From contig CAUJHK010000038.1 in NCBI GenBank assembly GCA_963204715.1, positions 1-47,673 of the forward strand: DNA of 47,673 nucleotides, written 5' to 3'. The stretch is from Pseudomonadota bacterium. GTDB lineage: Bacteria > Pseudomonadota > Alphaproteobacteria > Micavibrionales > Micavibrionaceae. The stretch's first letter is position 1. The number at the start of each line of letters is the position of its first letter. The position numbers and the translations under genes were made by a program. Below are positions 1 to 9,356 of the stretch, in pieces. Below the pieces are notes generated by a model that had not been told where the DNA came from, did no database searches, and worked only from the letters and a program-made list of their open reading frames with translations.

Positions 1-123
1 TTCTATGTCCACATGGCGTGGGGATGGCGGGTGAAGCACCAGCCCTACAAAATCCGCACCACCATAAATTGCGGCCTCCATGGCATCGGGCGTTTTGATA
101 CCGCAGATTTTAATCTTGGTCAT
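1..123 (-). CDS. trpF: Phosphoribosylanthranilate isomerase, N-terminal part (runs off left edge)
   Basis: Reverse-strand translation from 123: MTKIKICGIKTPDAMEAAIYGGADFVGLVLHPPSPRHVDIE; KICGI motif and F/VGLV..PSPR are typical of TrpF. Start codon overlaps pyrF stop (TAATG). Confidence 0.9.
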   Translation of the reverse strand, partial: MTKIKICGIKTPDAMEAAIYGGADFVGLVLHPPSPRHVDIE

Positions 124-827
124 TATTGTGCCAATGAGGCGTAAATATCACGGACCGCTGCTTCCGGGTCTTTGGCACCCGTAATGGGTCTTCCAACCAC
201 CAGATGGCTGGCGCCGGCATCCATCGCCTCTTTGGGTGTCATCACGCGCTTCTGGTCCCCCACATCTGCACCAGCAGGTCTGATGCCTGGCACCATCAAA
301 ACAAAGTCTTTGGGAAGGGCGTTTCGTAATGTCTTGATCTCGTGTGCGGAGCAAACGACACCATCAAGGCCGCAGGCGTGGGTGAGCCTAGCCAGACGTT
401 CTACCTGCGCCGCTGGGTCACGACCCTGACCCACTGCTTCAAGGCCATCGGCATCAAGAGATGTAAGAACTGTCACGGCCAAAAGCTTGGTTTTTGGGGC
501 GCAGGCGGCCTTGGCTTGGCGCATCATCTCTGCGCCACCAGACGCATGAAGGTTTAAGAAATAAATATCTAAGCTCGACACGGCACGTATCGCAGAGGAG
601 ACTGTGTTGGGTATGTCATGATATTTTAAGTCTAAAAACATGAATCGATTGACACGCAAAGATAGGATGTCGTGAACCCCTTGTGGACCAAATTTGTTAA
701 AAAATTCAAGACCTAATTTGATGCCACAACCCGCATCCGATAACGCAACGGCTAGTTCCGAAACGCGCCCCATGTCGGTTGAATCAAGTGATGCATAAAT
801 AAGGGGTGGGTTCATATCATGGGTCAT
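123..827 (-). CDS. pyrF: Orotidine 5'-phosphate decarboxylase
   Basis: ASLD, KLGLEFF, FLDLKYHDIPNTV and MVPGIRP motifs; 234 aa. Confidence 0.95.
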   Translation of the reverse strand: MTHDMNPPLIYASLDSTDMGRVSELAVALSDAGCGIKLGLEFFNKFGPQGVHDILSLRVNRFMFLDLKYHDIPNTVSSAIRAVSSLDIYFLNLHASGGAEMMRQAKAACAPKTKLLAVTVLTSLDADGLEAVGQGRDPAAQVERLARLTHACGLDGVVCSAHEIKTLRNALPKDFVLMVPGIRPAGADVGDQKRVMTPKEAMDAGASHLVVGRPITGAKDPEAAVRDIYASLAQ

Positions 828-828
828 T

Positions 829-1176
829 TTATTTTCTTCCTAATAACTTTAAGGGGGTGATGGCATAGTTGTGCCGTGTGGGTTCAAGGTTTTTTACATC
901 CTCAAGTTGTTTTTCCAGAAGTTTTATTTTCTTGGCTTTGGCGCGGGCTTTGCTACGAAGCCGTCCCATTGCCGCCCATGTCATAATCGCACCGAATATA
1001 AATCCGATGCCTATGGCAAAAAGTACGGGCACGTACACAGGCATGGTAACAGCGTCTTTAAACGGGTTGTAAATAACGGGCACGTCCTGTCCGTTATAAA
1101 CGGCAAAGGTGATTGCGCCTATGAGAAACGGCAATGTCAAAAGCCAGGCCAGTAAAGTGAAAAGAAAATCTTTCAT
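829..1176 (-). CDS. LapA/DUF1049-type inner-membrane protein
   Basis: MKDFLFTLLAWLLTLPFLIGAITFAVYNGQDV...; two TM segments and a basic coiled tail; next to ihfB as in many Proteobacteria. Start chosen at internal Met of the 829..1236 ORF. Confidence 0.75.
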   Translation of the reverse strand: MKDFLFTLLAWLLTLPFLIGAITFAVYNGQDVPVIYNPFKDAVTMPVYVPVLFAIGIGFIFGAIMTWAAMGRLRSKARAKAKKIKLLEKQLEDVKNLEPTRHNYAITPLKLLGRK

Positions 1177-1217
1177 ATCGTCCTTTTTAATGCGCCGCGC
1201 GGGGTGTGTCCAGACAA

Positions 1218-1250
1218 CAAAAAAGGGAAGCCGCAAAGACTCCCCCTTTT
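1218..1250 (-). terminator. Rho-independent terminator downstream of ihfB
   Basis: Minus strand GGGGGAGTC-TTTGC-GGCTTCCC followed by TTTTTT. Confidence 0.6.
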
Positions 1251-1273
1251 AAAATTTATCCTGTAAGGAAGGC

Positions 1274-1582
1274 TTACTCATCCTCACCATGGTCATGGCC
1301 GCCGTTTAAACGCTCCCGCAGGCCTTTGCCTGTTTTAAAGAAGGGCAGGCGTTTGGCATCCACTTTTACGGTTTCGCCCGTGCGCGGGTTGCGGCCAATA
1401 CGCGCATCGCGTGATTTTACGGAGAATGCGCCAAAGCCACGAAGCTCCACACGGTCACCCTTGGCCAGCGCGCCAGATATTTCATCAAAGACGGTATCTA
1501 CCAGTTTTTCAACATCGCGTAAGAACAAATGGGGGTTGCGGTCCGCCAGTTTTTGTATGAGTTCGGATTTGGTCATGTCCAA
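1274..1582 (-). CDS. ihfB: Integration host factor subunit beta
   Basis: [17 protein letters not shown]...[33 protein letters not shown] signature; downstream of rpsA. Confidence 0.93.
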   Translation of the reverse strand: MDMTKSELIQKLADRNPHLFLRDVEKLVDTVFDEISGALAKGDRVELRGFGAFSVKSRDARIGRNPRTGETVKVDAKRLPFFKTGKGLRERLNGGHDHGEDE

Positions 1583-1723
1583 ATAACTCCTTTAAATGCC
1601 TGATATAGCTTTAGAATGACGCAAAACCACCCCCACCGTCAAGTAAAAGCTTGAAGGAGAAGGCTTTTTTGAAGATTGTCTGGCTAAAATCCTTTGTTTT
1701 CTGCGGATGATGTTGTTTTTTGT

Positions 1724-1751
1724 AAAAAAACCGCCCCTGTTCATGGGGCGG
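1724..1751 (-). terminator. Rho-independent terminator downstream of rpsA
   Basis: Minus strand CCGCCCC-ATGAACA-GGGGCGG-TTTTTTT; perfect 7-bp GC stem. Confidence 0.88.
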
Positions 1752-1779
1752 GCTAAATGGTTAATGGAAGGAAAGCGGA

Positions 1780-3567
1780 TTATTCGGCTTTGTCTTCGCT
1801 GCTTGCGTCTGCGTCATCGGTCTTTTTGGCTTTTTTGGCCGCTGGCTTTTTGGCAGGAGCTTTCTCCGCTTTTGGCTCAGACTTGCCAAGGGCTGCGCCC
1901 AAGATGTCGCCAAGGCTTGCACCAGATTCGGTAGAACCGAATTGCTCTAGTGCTTGCTTGTCCTCATCCAGCTCGCGTGCCTTGATAGAAAGGAGTGCAT
2001 GCTTTTTCTTCTTGTCGAACGACAAGACTTTTGCATCCACTTTTTCGCCAACGGCAAAACGGTCGGGGCGTTGTTCTGATCTCTCGCGTGACAGGTCGGC
2101 CTTTTTAATGGTGCCGGTCATGTCATCCGCCAAGGATACTTCGATGCTGTTTGCGGTCACTTCCGTGACAGTCCCAGTTACCACTGCGCCTTTAGGCAAG
2201 CCTTTTCCGGTGCCTTCAGGTTCAGCTACCAGCTGTTTCATGCCCAATGCAACACGTTCTTTTTCCGCATCGATATCAAGGATTTTAACCTTCACAGTGT
2301 CGCCCTTTTTGTAGTTTTTAAGGACGTCTTCTGACTGGTCTTCCCATGATATGTCAGAGAGGTGAACCATGCCGTCGATGTCATCATCAACACCCACGAA
2401 CAAACCAAACTCGGTAATGTTGCGGATTTCGCCTGACAGCTCATCGTTGACCTTGTGCTTGTCGGCAAAGGTCGCCCATGGGTTTTCCTGACATTGTTTG
2501 ATGCCAAGGGAAATGCGGCGTTTTTCCAAGTCCACTTCCAAAACCTGAACTTCTATTTCCTGTGATGTGGAAACGATTTTTCCAGGGTGGACGTTTTTCT
2601 TGGTCCATGACATTTCGGACACGTGAACAAGGCCTTCGATTCCATTTTCCAGTTCCACAAACGCGCCGTAATCGGTGATGTTTGTGATACGGCCTTTGAA
2701 ACGAACGCCCACAGGGTATTTGGATACAACACCTTCCCATGGGTCGCTTTCCAGCTGTTTCATGCCCAAAGAAATACGGCCATTTTCCGCATTGTAGCGG
2801 ATAACCTGCACATCCACGGTCTGACCAACGGACAAGACTTCGGATGGATGGTTGACGCGTTTCCAAGATATGTCGGTAACGTGCAACAATCCGTCCACGC
2901 CGCCAAGGTCAATAAACGCACCATAATCGGTGATGTTTTTAACAAGACCTTGAACAACAGATCCTTCCTTGATGGTTTCAAGCAGGTCTGTGCGTGCCAC
3001 ATCACGTGATTCTTCCAGCACCGCACGGCGGGAAACAACAATGTTTCCGCGTTGACGGTCCATTTTCAAAATCAGGAATGGCTGTGGTGTGCCCATCAAA
3101 GGGCCAACATCGCGCACGGGGCGAATGTCCACTTGTGATCCAGGCAAGAACGCAACCGCGCCGCCAAGGTCAACCGTAAATCCGCCTTTAACGCGGCCAA
3201 AGATAACGCCCGTAACGCGTTCTGCCTTGGTTGATGCTTTTTCAAGGTCAATCCAGACTTCTTCGCGGCGTGCTTTTTCGCGGGAAAGAACAGTCTCTCC
3301 ATCGCGGTTTTCCATGCGGTCAACATACACTTCAACAATGTCGCCCACGCGGATTTCAGATTCTTGACCTGGTGTTGTGAATTCGCGAAGCGCCACACGG
3401 CCTTCGGATTTCAAACCCACGTCGATAATCACGGCGTCGTCTTGTACTTCAATAACTCGTCCTTTTACAACGCTGCCCTCAATTTTACCTTGGTTGGTTT
3501 CATTCAGTAGCGCTGCAAAGTCGATTGAATCGCTGTTGTCAGCGATTTTCATAGATGCTTTACCCAT
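1780..3567 (-). CDS. rpsA: 30S ribosomal protein S1
   Basis: 595 aa with repeated S1 domains (ITDYGAFVDLGG..GLLHVTDISW, ITDYGAFVELENGIEGLVHVSEMSW). Confidence 0.97.
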   Translation of the reverse strand: MGKASMKIADNSDSIDFAALLNETNQGKIEGSVVKGRVIEVQDDAVIIDVGLKSEGRVALREFTTPGQESEIRVGDIVEVYVDRMENRDGETVLSREKARREEVWIDLEKASTKAERVTGVIFGRVKGGFTVDLGGAVAFLPGSQVDIRPVRDVGPLMGTPQPFLILKMDRQRGNIVVSRRAVLEESRDVARTDLLETIKEGSVVQGLVKNITDYGAFIDLGGVDGLLHVTDISWKRVNHPSEVLSVGQTVDVQVIRYNAENGRISLGMKQLESDPWEGVVSKYPVGVRFKGRITNITDYGAFVELENGIEGLVHVSEMSWTKKNVHPGKIVSTSQEIEVQVLEVDLEKRRISLGIKQCQENPWATFADKHKVNDELSGEIRNITEFGLFVGVDDDIDGMVHLSDISWEDQSEDVLKNYKKGDTVKVKILDIDAEKERVALGMKQLVAEPEGTGKGLPKGAVVTGTVTEVTANSIEVSLADDMTGTIKKADLSRERSEQRPDRFAVGEKVDAKVLSFDKKKKHALLSIKARELDEDKQALEQFGSTESGASLGDILGAALGKSEPKAEKAPAKKPAAKKAKKTDDADASSEDKAE

Positions 3568-3768
3568 AATGGTAGTTCCTTTTCTCGTATTTTTGATAGA
3601 TCCTTAAAATCGCCCGTTACCCCGTAAAGACGGCAGACGATGGGATCTTCATATCCCCCATAGAACGCCTTGGCGTTTTGGATTTATGAGGGATGAGGGG
3701 TTTTTAGGGGTTTTGGCAGCCAAAAGCAAGGGGTTTTTGCAGAGTTCGAAAAAACAAAACCCTGGTTT

Positions 3769-4434
3769 TCAAGACCGTTGCAAGCCCTTAAGAACAATAG
3801 CAAGGGCGGCGGCAAAGGCGGCGTCCGCATCCAGCATGCTGGTGTCCAGAATATGGGCGTCCTCGGCGGGTTTTAAAGGCGCGGTATCACGCCCTGAATC
3901 TCTTGCATCCCGCTCGGTCATGTCGGCCATCACAGCCTCCATGGAGGTTTTAAGGCCTTTGGCCGTCAGTTCAAGATAGCGGCGTTTGCTGCGCACTTCG
4001 GTGGACGCCGTGACAAACAATTTTACATCCGCATCAGGGCAAATGACGGTGCCAATATCACGCCCATCCATCACAACACCCGCAATACCTTCAGGCGGGC
4101 TTGCTGCAAAATCCTTTTGAAATTGCAGCAAAGCCTCTCGCACTTGCGGATATTTCGCAACCTTTGAGGCATCCTGCCCTGCTTCATCCGTGCGAAGGGC
4201 AGGGTTTTGCAAATCTTCGGCTTTAAGGCTATGTGCAAAGTTTTGTGCAGCAAAGACAGCATCGGATTCAAACTCGGGGTTTCCGCCCCCATCGCGCACA
4301 GCCTTTCCCACGGCGCGGTACAGCGTGCCCGTGTCCAGATAGGCAAATCCCAGATGCCGTGCCAGCCGCCGTGCCAGTGTGCCTTTGCCGCTGGCCGCAG
4401 GGCCGTCAATCGCTATAACATAATGTGCGCTCAT
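3769..4434 (-). CDS. cmk: Cytidylate kinase
   Basis: VIAIDGPAASGKGTLARRLA P-loop, YLDTGTLYRAV, VVMDGRDIGTVICPDADVKLFVTAS. Confidence 0.96.
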   Translation of the reverse strand: MSAHYVIAIDGPAASGKGTLARRLARHLGFAYLDTGTLYRAVGKAVRDGGGNPEFESDAVFAAQNFAHSLKAEDLQNPALRTDEAGQDASKVAKYPQVREALLQFQKDFAASPPEGIAGVVMDGRDIGTVICPDADVKLFVTASTEVRSKRRYLELTAKGLKTSMEAVMADMTERDARDSGRDTAPLKPAEDAHILDTSMLDADAAFAAALAIVLKGLQRS

Positions 4435-4530
4435 GGGGTGGCATCATAGGGTGCAACATGGCGGTCATAAAGCAAAAAATGAAGAGGGTGCGCAAAACAT
4501 GGCTTTGCTTGCAACTCTGGCCATGGCAGG

Positions 4531-5157
4531 ATGGCGCCCATGAAACATCGGGCGCGTATTTTCTGGATAGTCTTTTTTGCTGCGTTATTGGCGGGGTGTG
4601 CTACAGGCATCGACACGCAGAAATATAATGTACGCTCCAGCACGCCTGAATCCTTTACGATATGCCATGGCTATAGCTGCACGCATAAATCCAAGACTGG
4701 ATTTAACGATAAAGAATGGAAGAAAATTGCTGCAATATTTAAAAACAAGCCTGCCAAGGATGAAGCCTTAGAGCGCAGCAAAATAGGCAAAGCCATCGCA
4801 ACGATGGAAGGCATCACAGGCGCGAAAACGGGCACGTCCGTTGACATGGGACAGGCCGTGTCGTTCAAGGAAAATATCTATCAGCTTGACTGTATTGATG
4901 AAACCGTCAACACATCGCAATGTGTCGCGATGTTGCAGCATGCAGGGCTTTTAAAGTTTTATGAAGGCGCGCTTCCCACGCACCGCGGCTATTTCATAGA
5001 TGGCCGCTGGCCGCACAATACGGCTGTTATAAAGGGGATTAAAAGCGGTGATTTATGGGCGGTGGATTCGTTCTACCGCGCCAATGGGCAAGAGCCGTAT
5101 ATTGTGCCGCGCGCAGACTGGCTTTCTGGCTGGCGGCCCCCAGGCGCGACGCAGTGA
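4531..5157 (+). CDS. Hypothetical lipoprotein, possible papain/transglutaminase-like cysteine hydrolase
   Basis: Signal peptide with lipobox (FFAALLAGC); C/H/D arrangement QLDCIDETVNTSQC...GRWPHNTAVI...WAVDSFYRANGQEPYIVPRADWLSGW. Start could be Met at 4540. Confidence 0.7.
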   Translation: MAPMKHRARIFWIVFFAALLAGCATGIDTQKYNVRSSTPESFTICHGYSCTHKSKTGFNDKEWKKIAAIFKNKPAKDEALERSKIGKAIATMEGITGAKTGTSVDMGQAVSFKENIYQLDCIDETVNTSQCVAMLQHAGLLKFYEGALPTHRGYFIDGRWPHNTAVIKGIKSGDLWAVDSFYRANGQEPYIVPRADWLSGWRPPGATQ

Positions 5158-5164
5158 TGCGTGA

Positions 5165-6547
5165 TTATTGAATCACCTTATCATGGGCCAGCCCATTTAT
5201 CAGGCTCACAAAATTTGGAAAACTTGTCGCCACGGGGGATATGTCGTCGATGCTGATGGGCTCATCACTGGCCAGCCCCAGCACCAAAAAGCTCATAGCG
5301 ATACGGTGGTCAAGCGCGGTTTTTATGGTGGTGCCTCCCTTTGGGGGCTTGCCGTGGCCGTGGATGGTCAGGGATGCTTCACCCATCTCGCAGTCCACGC
5401 CGCAGGCTTTAAGACCTTCATACATCATCAAAAGCCTGTCGCTTTCTTTCACCCGCAGCTCATCCAAGCCCGTTAAATAGGTTGTGCCGTTTGTGCATGC
5501 CGCCGCGACGGACAAAATGGGGATTTCATCAATCATGCTCGGCACGCGCAATGCGGGGACGGTAATACCTTTTAAGGTTTGACTGGCCTTGATGCGCAAA
5601 TCGGCCACAGGTTCGCCCGCTTCAATCCGCTGGTTTTCGAAGGTTATGTCCGCGCCCATCTCCCCCAGAGTCACAAAAACGGCATTGCGGCGCGGGTTCA
5701 TGCCTATGCGGGGCAAAAGGATGTCAGAGCCACCTACGATAAGGGCCGCCACGGCAGGAAAGGCGGCAGAGCTGGGGTCGGATGGGACGTATATGTCTGC
5801 GCCTTTTAAACCCTGTCCCCCTTTTAAATGAACAGCCTGCGCACCATCTTTTAAATCTTCAACATCCACGGTCACACCAAAATGGCGGAGCATGTTTTCG
5901 GTATGATCGCGGGTAGGGATGGTTTCAATGACGGTTGTCACGCCATCGCCGCAAAGCCCTGCGAGCATGATGGCAGATTTCACTTGCGCCGACACGACGG
6001 GTAATTTGTAGTAAATGGGCTTTGGTTTGGCCGCACCATATATGGTCATTGGAAGCTTGCCGCCTTCGGCCGCTTCAAACGTCGCGCCCATGTCTGATAG
6101 CGGGGTAATAACGCGTCCCATCGGGCGTTTGGACAAGGACGCATCGCCAGTAAAGGTCGCTGTAATATCATGTCCCCCTATAAGACCTGCCAAAAGCCTT
6201 GTAGATGTGCCACTATTGCCCATCTCTAAGGCGTGGGCGGGGGATTTGAGGTTGCCTATGCCAACGCCTTCGCAAACCCATGTGCCGTCGGCCATTTTGT
6301 CTATTTTAGCGCCCATGGCACGCATGGCGGCGGCGGTGTTCAAAACATCCTCGCCTTCCAAAAGCCCATGAACCACCGTTTTCCCGCTGGCAACCCCGCC
6401 CAGCATTAGGGATCGGTGGGAGATGGATTTATCACCTGGAATAGGGGCCGTGCCGCTCAAAGGCTTGGCGCGAGAGGATGTCGCAGGTTTTTGGGGCGCG
6501 TTATGTGTCATGCGCCTTGTTTTAAAGAGATTGCCCGCGCCTGACAA
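5165..6547 (-). CDS. aroA: 3-phosphoshikimate 1-carboxyvinyltransferase (EPSP synthase)
   Basis: PGDKSISHRSLMLG, GNSGTSTRLLAGL, DPSSAAFP, DHRIAMSF motifs. Confidence 0.96.
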   Translation of the reverse strand: MSGAGNLFKTRRMTHNAPQKPATSSRAKPLSGTAPIPGDKSISHRSLMLGGVASGKTVVHGLLEGEDVLNTAAAMRAMGAKIDKMADGTWVCEGVGIGNLKSPAHALEMGNSGTSTRLLAGLIGGHDITATFTGDASLSKRPMGRVITPLSDMGATFEAAEGGKLPMTIYGAAKPKPIYYKLPVVSAQVKSAIMLAGLCGDGVTTVIETIPTRDHTENMLRHFGVTVDVEDLKDGAQAVHLKGGQGLKGADIYVPSDPSSAAFPAVAALIVGGSDILLPRIGMNPRRNAVFVTLGEMGADITFENQRIEAGEPVADLRIKASQTLKGITVPALRVPSMIDEIPILSVAAACTNGTTYLTGLDELRVKESDRLLMMYEGLKACGVDCEMGEASLTIHGHGKPPKGGTTIKTALDHRIAMSFLVLGLASDEPISIDDISPVATSFPNFVSLINGLAHDKVIQ

Positions 6548-6565
6548 GGGGATGGGCTTAGAGTT

Positions 6566-8779
6566 TTATTTATCAAAAACCGACAGGCTGCCTTTGTAGG
6601 ATTTAATGAATTTTACAAAGTCATCCACGGGGATTGGTTTGGAATAACGGAAGCCTTGCACCTCATCGCATTTTTGGGCGAGCAGGAATTGTTCATGCTC
6701 CTTGGTTTCCACACCTTCAGCGATAACTTGCAAATTTAAGGAGTGGCCAAGGTTTACAATGGTGCGGGCAATGGCCGCATCATCGGAATTGTTCAGCGCA
6801 TTGCGGATAAAAGACTGGTCAATTTTCAAGCGGTCAATCGGGAATTGGCGCAAATAAGACAAGGATGAATAGCCCGTACCAAAGTCATCAATCGCCAGCT
6901 CAACGCCCAGTGCGTGAAGCTTTTGTAAAGTTTCTATTGTGTGGTTGATGTCGTCCATAAAGACGCTCTCGGTAACTTCCAGCTCAAGGTTGTGGGGCTT
7001 CAGACCAGTTTCTTTTAGGCATCGCGCCACCGAGGCAACAATGTCAGACTGGTAAAACTGCGCGCCTGATACGTTCACGGCCACGCGGATATTGTGCCCA
7101 GCCTCTTGCCATTTCGCGGCCTGAATACAGGCATATTCCAAAACCCATTCGCCAATGGGCACAATAAGACCAGATTGTTCGGCAATGGGGACAAACTCGG
7201 CAGGAGATATAAATTGCCCGCCCTGTTTGCTATCATCTTTTTTAAACCAGCGCAGCAATCCTTCCGCGCCGATAATTCTGCCGTTGTTCAAATCAAATTG
7301 TGGCTGGAAATAAAGCATCAACTCTTTTGCTTCAAGCGCATCGCGCAAATCACGCAAAAGCTGGAATCGAAGCTGCACGGCTCTGTCGAAATCTTCAGAA
7401 TATTCCTTGATGGTGTCGCGTCCTTCTTCCTTGGCGCGGTTTAAGGCTATGTCGGCGTTTTTCAAAACCTGGTCGGGGTCCATCCCATCATCGGGGAAGG
7501 TTGACACACCCACAGAAGCCCGCACCTGAAAGCTTTCATTGAACACTTTAAAGGGCTCGGACTTGATGACGCTCACAACTTTTTCGGCAATGTCGCGGGC
7601 TGTGTTTATGTCAGTGGACAAAGGCATGGTGATGGCAAATTCATCCTCACCTGATCGCGCGACCACGGCGCTTTCGGGCAAGGCGGCACGCAGGCGTTTT
7701 CCCACACCGCGCAAAATCGCATCACCAATATTATGGCCCATGGAATCATTGATATCTTTAAAATGGTCAAGGTCTAGTGCGATAACGGCAAAGCGTTTGG
7801 GGCTTCTGGTGTCATCATCATTGGCCGTGCGGGCAAGGTCAGTAAGCTTTTGCAAAAACTGGATACGGTTTGGCAGGCCTGTCAGCTGGTCATAGTAAGC
7901 AAGTTTATGAATTTTATCTTCAGCTGCAGATTTTATCTGACGGATGTTGTCGGCATTTTGTTGAATCAGGGATTGCGCCATGGAGATGGCGCCGCCCACC
8001 TCGTCATTAATATCAAAGGGAGAGGGCTTTATGTCAGGATTTTCAGGATTTTCAGACGCTGCCAGCAAATTGTCACGCATAAACAAGATAGGCTCCAAAA
8101 GCCATTTGGACAAAGATATCATCAAAACAGCCGTCACAAAGGCGGATAGCAAGAACATAATCGCCAACGATTTGTTCACAAATGACAAAAGCGCAGGCAC
8201 AACATTGGTAGAAGATAGCTTGGCCACAACAACATAGGGGCGTCTTAAGTCTGTGGATGTGTAAACCACTTCATAGCTGTTGCCATCAACACTTCTATAG
8301 CTTTTATCAAGGCTGGCCATGTCCAGCATAACCATGGAAACAGGCTCGCCATAGCTACCCAGAAACGTAAGATCCGCCGAGTAAACAGTAAAGCCATCGA
8401 TAATAGTGGAGCCATTGATACGCGCTGCCTGTTCTTGCGTGATGGGGGATTGCAACATATCACTCACTTCGCCAATGGCAGGGGAGAGGATAGAGCGGCC
8501 AATTCCTTTGACCTCATCCAAAAGCATGGCTTCTTGCTCTTTAAAGCTGGCAATCAAAATGGCACTTTGAATAACAAGGATGGTCAAAAACGCACTCAAG
8601 GCAATGCGCCAGCTGATCTTTGATCGCCAGATATTGGTTGTTGCCGCGCGGCCTAAAAACGCCCCGACGCCAGATTTTTCTTTTGCGCGCTGTGCCATGC
8701 CGTTCGTTGTGCCGCTTAATCCCTGCGCCCTTGTAAAAGCCATTAGAAACCCTATAAAATTTTGTGATACCTGCCCCAT
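6566..8779 (-). CDS. Membrane GGDEF/EAL-domain protein
   Basis: Two TM helices flanking a periplasmic region; AYYDQLTGLPNRIQFLQ (GGDEF start), ARSGEDEFAI, IIGAEGLLRW, LEVTESVF, IDDFGTGYSSLSYL. Confidence 0.92.
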   Translation of the reverse strand: MGQVSQNFIGFLMAFTRAQGLSGTTNGMAQRAKEKSGVGAFLGRAATTNIWRSKISWRIALSAFLTILVIQSAILIASFKEQEAMLLDEVKGIGRSILSPAIGEVSDMLQSPITQEQAARINGSTIIDGFTVYSADLTFLGSYGEPVSMVMLDMASLDKSYRSVDGNSYEVVYTSTDLRRPYVVVAKLSSTNVVPALLSFVNKSLAIMFLLSAFVTAVLMISLSKWLLEPILFMRDNLLAASENPENPDIKPSPFDINDEVGGAISMAQSLIQQNADNIRQIKSAAEDKIHKLAYYDQLTGLPNRIQFLQKLTDLARTANDDDTRSPKRFAVIALDLDHFKDINDSMGHNIGDAILRGVGKRLRAALPESAVVARSGEDEFAITMPLSTDINTARDIAEKVVSVIKSEPFKVFNESFQVRASVGVSTFPDDGMDPDQVLKNADIALNRAKEEGRDTIKEYSEDFDRAVQLRFQLLRDLRDALEAKELMLYFQPQFDLNNGRIIGAEGLLRWFKKDDSKQGGQFISPAEFVPIAEQSGLIVPIGEWVLEYACIQAAKWQEAGHNIRVAVNVSGAQFYQSDIVASVARCLKETGLKPHNLELEVTESVFMDDINHTIETLQKLHALGVELAIDDFGTGYSSLSYLRQFPIDRLKIDQSFIRNALNNSDDAAIARTIVNLGHSLNLQVIAEGVETKEHEQFLLAQKCDEVQGFRYSKPIPVDDFVKFIKSYKGSLSVFDK

Positions 8780-8932
8780 TGCCGTCCGTAAGACACACAG
8801 ATACGTGATTTAGTTTAAAGCAGGATACTTAAGAAGATGTTACCAAAACCCTGTGGAATCAAGGCTCATAAGCAAAGTCTAATCCGATAACACCTTCGTT
8901 TAAAAGGTTTTTTTTGACTACAAGTGTCATGG

Positions 8933-8966
8933 AAAAATTTTTATTAAAATTTTTATTAAAATTTTT
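8933..8966. repeat. Short AT-rich tandem repeat (about 12-bp unit aaaatttttatt)
   Basis: Direct reading: aaaaattttt attaaaattttt attaaaattttt in the hisI / GGDEF-EAL intergenic region. Confidence 0.85.
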
Positions 8967-8981
8967 GTATAATTTGTAGCA

Positions 8982-9356
8982 TTACGGGTCAAAAACAAGT
9001 GTTGTCGTGTCCTCGCTAGGGCAGGTTATTTTTCTATAAAAGCAATGCGGACGTCCTGTATGGCAGGCGCCTTTGTGGGTTTCCACCAGCATCAAAATGG
9101 CATCTTGGTCGCAATCAACGCGTATTTCACGGATTTTCTGGATGCCGCCACTGGTCGCGCCTTTGTGCCATAGCTGGTTGCGGGAACGGCTCCAATAATG
9201 CGCTTCGCCCGTTGCTAGGGACTTTTTCAAGGCCTCCTCGTTCATCCAGGCCAGCATTAAAACCTGTTTGGTCTGCCAGTCTTGTGCGATAGCGGCAATA
9301 AGACCATCCTTGTTATAATTGGGGGACAGTGTGATTGTTTCATCCAATGGGATCAC
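8982..9356 (-). CDS. hisI: Phosphoribosyl-AMP cyclohydrolase
   Basis: VLMLAWMNEEALKKSLATGEAHYWSRSRNQLWHKGATSG, RVDCDQDAILMLVE, ACHTGRPHCFY. GTG start (9354-9356) overlaps pyrC stop (GTGA). Confidence 0.93.
   Translation of the reverse strand: MIPLDETITLSPNYNKDGLIAAIAQDWQTKQVLMLAWMNEEALKKSLATGEAHYWSRSRNQLWHKGATSGGIQKIREIRVDCDQDAILMLVETHKGACHTGRPHCFYRKITCPSEDTTTLVFDP

Noticed and set aside
1757-2314. Plus-strand 185-aa ORF
   Set aside because: Fully antisense to rpsA; no RBS or recognisable domain, and rpsA is certain.
2441-2866. Minus-strand 141-aa ORF inside rpsA
   Set aside because: Alternative frame within a well-supported S1 gene; shadow ORF.
8933-8966. Possible CRISPR-like repeat
   Set aside because: Units are ~12 bp, AT-only and directly tandem with no spacers; no cas genes in the window.
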